NCBI GenBank assembly: GCA_020444325.1
Contig: JAHLLD010000004.1
Coordinates: 62,001 to 126,000, forward strand
From: a bacterium
GTDB lineage: Bacteria; Bacteroidota; Ignavibacteria; SZUA-365
Reading direction: 5' to 3'
Length of the DNA: 64,000 nucleotides
Shown piece after piece: positions 62,940 through 64,000 of this stretch. Each line of letters opens with the position of its first letter. Position 1 is the stretch's first letter. A model generated the notes under the pieces. The model was given only the letters and a program-made list of their open reading frames with translations, made no database searches and was not told the origin of the DNA. The translations under genes were made by a program, and so were the position numbers.

Positions 62940-63602
62940 ATGTTTCTCGGTCATTTCGGTGCCGGTTTTTCGGGAGCTGCCGTTTCGCGGCGCGTATCCC
63001 CCGGCACGTTACTGATGGCGGCGCAGTTCGTGGATCTTCTCTGGCCGCTGCTTCTGCTTTTCGGGATTGAACGCGTTGCCGTCGTACCGGGTACGAGTGC
63101 GGTCACGCCGCTTGAGTTCTCCTACTATCCATGGTCGCATAGCGGACTCATGGTGCTGGTCTGGGGATTGCTGTTTGGAGGGATATACTACCTGCTTCGA
63201 AAGGATCTCCGCACGAGCCTGCTTCTGGGTGCGCTGGTATTCAGCCACTGGCTGCTCGATGTGCTTGTGCACGTTCCGGATCTTCCGCTCTTTCCCTGGG
63301 ACGGTCCGCACATCGGACTCGGACTCTGGAACTCATGGCCTCTTACAATATTGCTGGAACTTGGAATCTTTGGCGTGGGTGTCGCTATATATAGTAGGCT
63401 CAGCACCCCGAAGAGCAGGCAGGGAAGCATCGCGCTCTGGTCGCTGGTGATTTTTCTCCTCATCATCTTTGCCGCAAACAGCCTGGGTCCACCACCGGAG
63501 GACGTCTCCGCCATCGGCTTTGTCGGACTCTCACAATGGCTGCTCGTGGCCTGGGGGTACTGGATTGGCCGTACGCGGACGCTGAAACCCCGCGGAGTCT
63601 GA
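62940..63602 (+). CDS. YdjM-like membrane protein (metal-dependent hydrolase superfamily)
   Basis: 220 residues with about six hydrophobic helices. It starts MFLGHFGAGFSGAAVSRRVSPG. The His in YPWSHSGLM and the SHWLLDVLVHVPDLPLFPW segment (His and Asp in a helix) recall the YdjM-type membrane metal-dependent hydrolases. The match is by pattern only, and several expected His/Asp positions cannot be confirmed by eye. An ATG at 62940 has GAAAGGA seven to eight bases upstream. Confidence 0.65.
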   Translation: MFLGHFGAGFSGAAVSRRVSPGTLLMAAQFVDLLWPLLLLFGIERVAVVPGTSAVTPLEFSYYPWSHSGLMVLVWGLLFGGIYYLLRKDLRTSLLLGALVFSHWLLDVLVHVPDLPLFPWDGPHIGLGLWNSWPLTILLELGIFGVGVAIYSRLSTPKSRQGSIALWSLVIFLLIIFAANSLGPPPEDVSAIGFVGLSQWLLVAWGYWIGRTRTLKPRGV

Positions 63603-63893
63603 TCCCGTACCGACAGTGATCCTGCACAGACACTGTCTGCGATCGGACGTAGATCCAGTCCGTACCCTGGGCTGCGCGAGGGACGAGCTTCGTATGGGGG
63701 CATTAGGGACTTGATATATCCGAATACAGTACGTATACTGCATCGTCTGCATACCATTAAAGCCTGCCGGTATCGGATATTGTTCGCACCGTGTGCAACA
63801 TCGCGGGAAATTTTGGGATGATTCTTCGCGATAAATTCAAATGCACTCGGTGCATGATATCGCAATACCTGTATCCCATTGAACGGAGAGCAC
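63603..63893. other. Intergenic region before the response regulator
   Basis: 290 bases without a gene. It contains a perfect inverted repeat ATGCAC-TCG-GTGCAT at 63841-63855, 39 bases before the response regulator start, which could be an operator, and an AT-rich stretch at about 63710-63790. No promoter is evident with confidence. Confidence 0.45.
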
Positions 63894-64000
63894 GTGAAGG
63901 ATCTTTCCAGCATACGACTCTTTATCGCGGTGGAACATCCGCTGATACGCCGCGGATTGGCGGGCTTCTGCGCGGAAACGCCGGACGTGCGTGTCGTCGG
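63894..64000 (+). CDS. Response regulator, N-terminal part only (cut by window edge)
   Basis: A GTG start at 63894 with GGAG six bases upstream opens a frame that runs off the window. The first 35 residues, MKDLSSIRLFIAVEHPLIRRGLAGF, match the start of NarL/LuxR-type receiver domains, where IADDHPLIRRGL is usual. Here VE stands in the place of the acidic pair DD, so the metal-binding site may be altered. The rest, including the phosphorylation Asp and any HTH domain, lies beyond the window. Confidence 0.75.
   Translation, partial: MKDLSSIRLFIAVEHPLIRRGLAGFCAETPDVRVV

Overview
The window is bacterial and fits the Bacteroidota/Ignavibacteriota-Kapabacteria part of the FCB group. The signs are several secreted proteins with a C-terminal type IX secretion (T9SS) sorting domain, a large gingipain-family (C25) sortase-like protein, an alternative complex III cluster, a fused CcoN-CcoO cbb3 oxidase, and a Bacteroidota-style promoter (TTGAC, 18 bases, TATCTTTG) before a tRNA. 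I cannot place it to genus. Most of the window is GC-rich with strong third-position bias, which creates very long antisense open frames that are not genes. Two stretches, 1-4300 and 8500-12000, are visibly AT-richer and look accessory.

Layout. 1-4085: a large secreted beta-helix protein, entering from outside the window, whose T9SS tail lies in another frame. 4551-5749: an NYN-domain/OST-HTH protein and a 53-residue protein. 5797-8323: an intact-looking IS21-family element (istA, istB, symmetric double terminal repeats) sitting just after a good ribosome binding site and ATG. 8341-11753: a compact replicon-like cassette (small protein, primase-helicase, DUF5659-like protein) with an iteron-like cluster and an AT-rich tract beside the primase gene. 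12389-18894: a WcaI-type glycosyltransferase overlapping a 1769-residue C25 peptidase. 18969-19041: tRNA-Gln(CTG).

19162-33378 is one long minus-strand block: an Omp28-like T9SS protein, a dihaem cytochrome c, a membrane-anchored reductive-dehalogenase-like Fe-S protein, a PH-domain membrane protein, a YcbB-type L,D-transpeptidase, a three-gene head-group module (cytidylyltransferase-like, CDP-alcohol phosphatidyltransferase, HisC-like aminotransferase), a short-chain dehydrogenase, a beta-barrel protein and a VWA/T9SS protein. On the plus strand, 33547-42158 holds a kinase-like/BamA-type barrel protein, two thrombospondin-type-3 repeat outer-membrane proteins (one with OmpA) and a TPR histidine kinase. 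A striking array of hairpins (42181-42441) separates this from thioredoxin, a GAF-GGDEF protein with a degenerate active site, YceI and a MarR regulator.

61754 down to 45477 is an aerobic respiratory supercluster on the minus strand: actABCDEF (alternative complex III, quinol to cytochrome c), then ccoI, ccoS, ccoNO, ccoQ, ccoP (cbb3 oxidase and its copper supply), a terminator, and ccoG, ccoH and a SafE-type membrane protein for assembly. Together these would carry electrons from quinol through alternative complex III to a high-affinity oxidase. The right end holds an RRM RNA-binding protein, two small membrane proteins and the start of a response regulator cut by the window edge.
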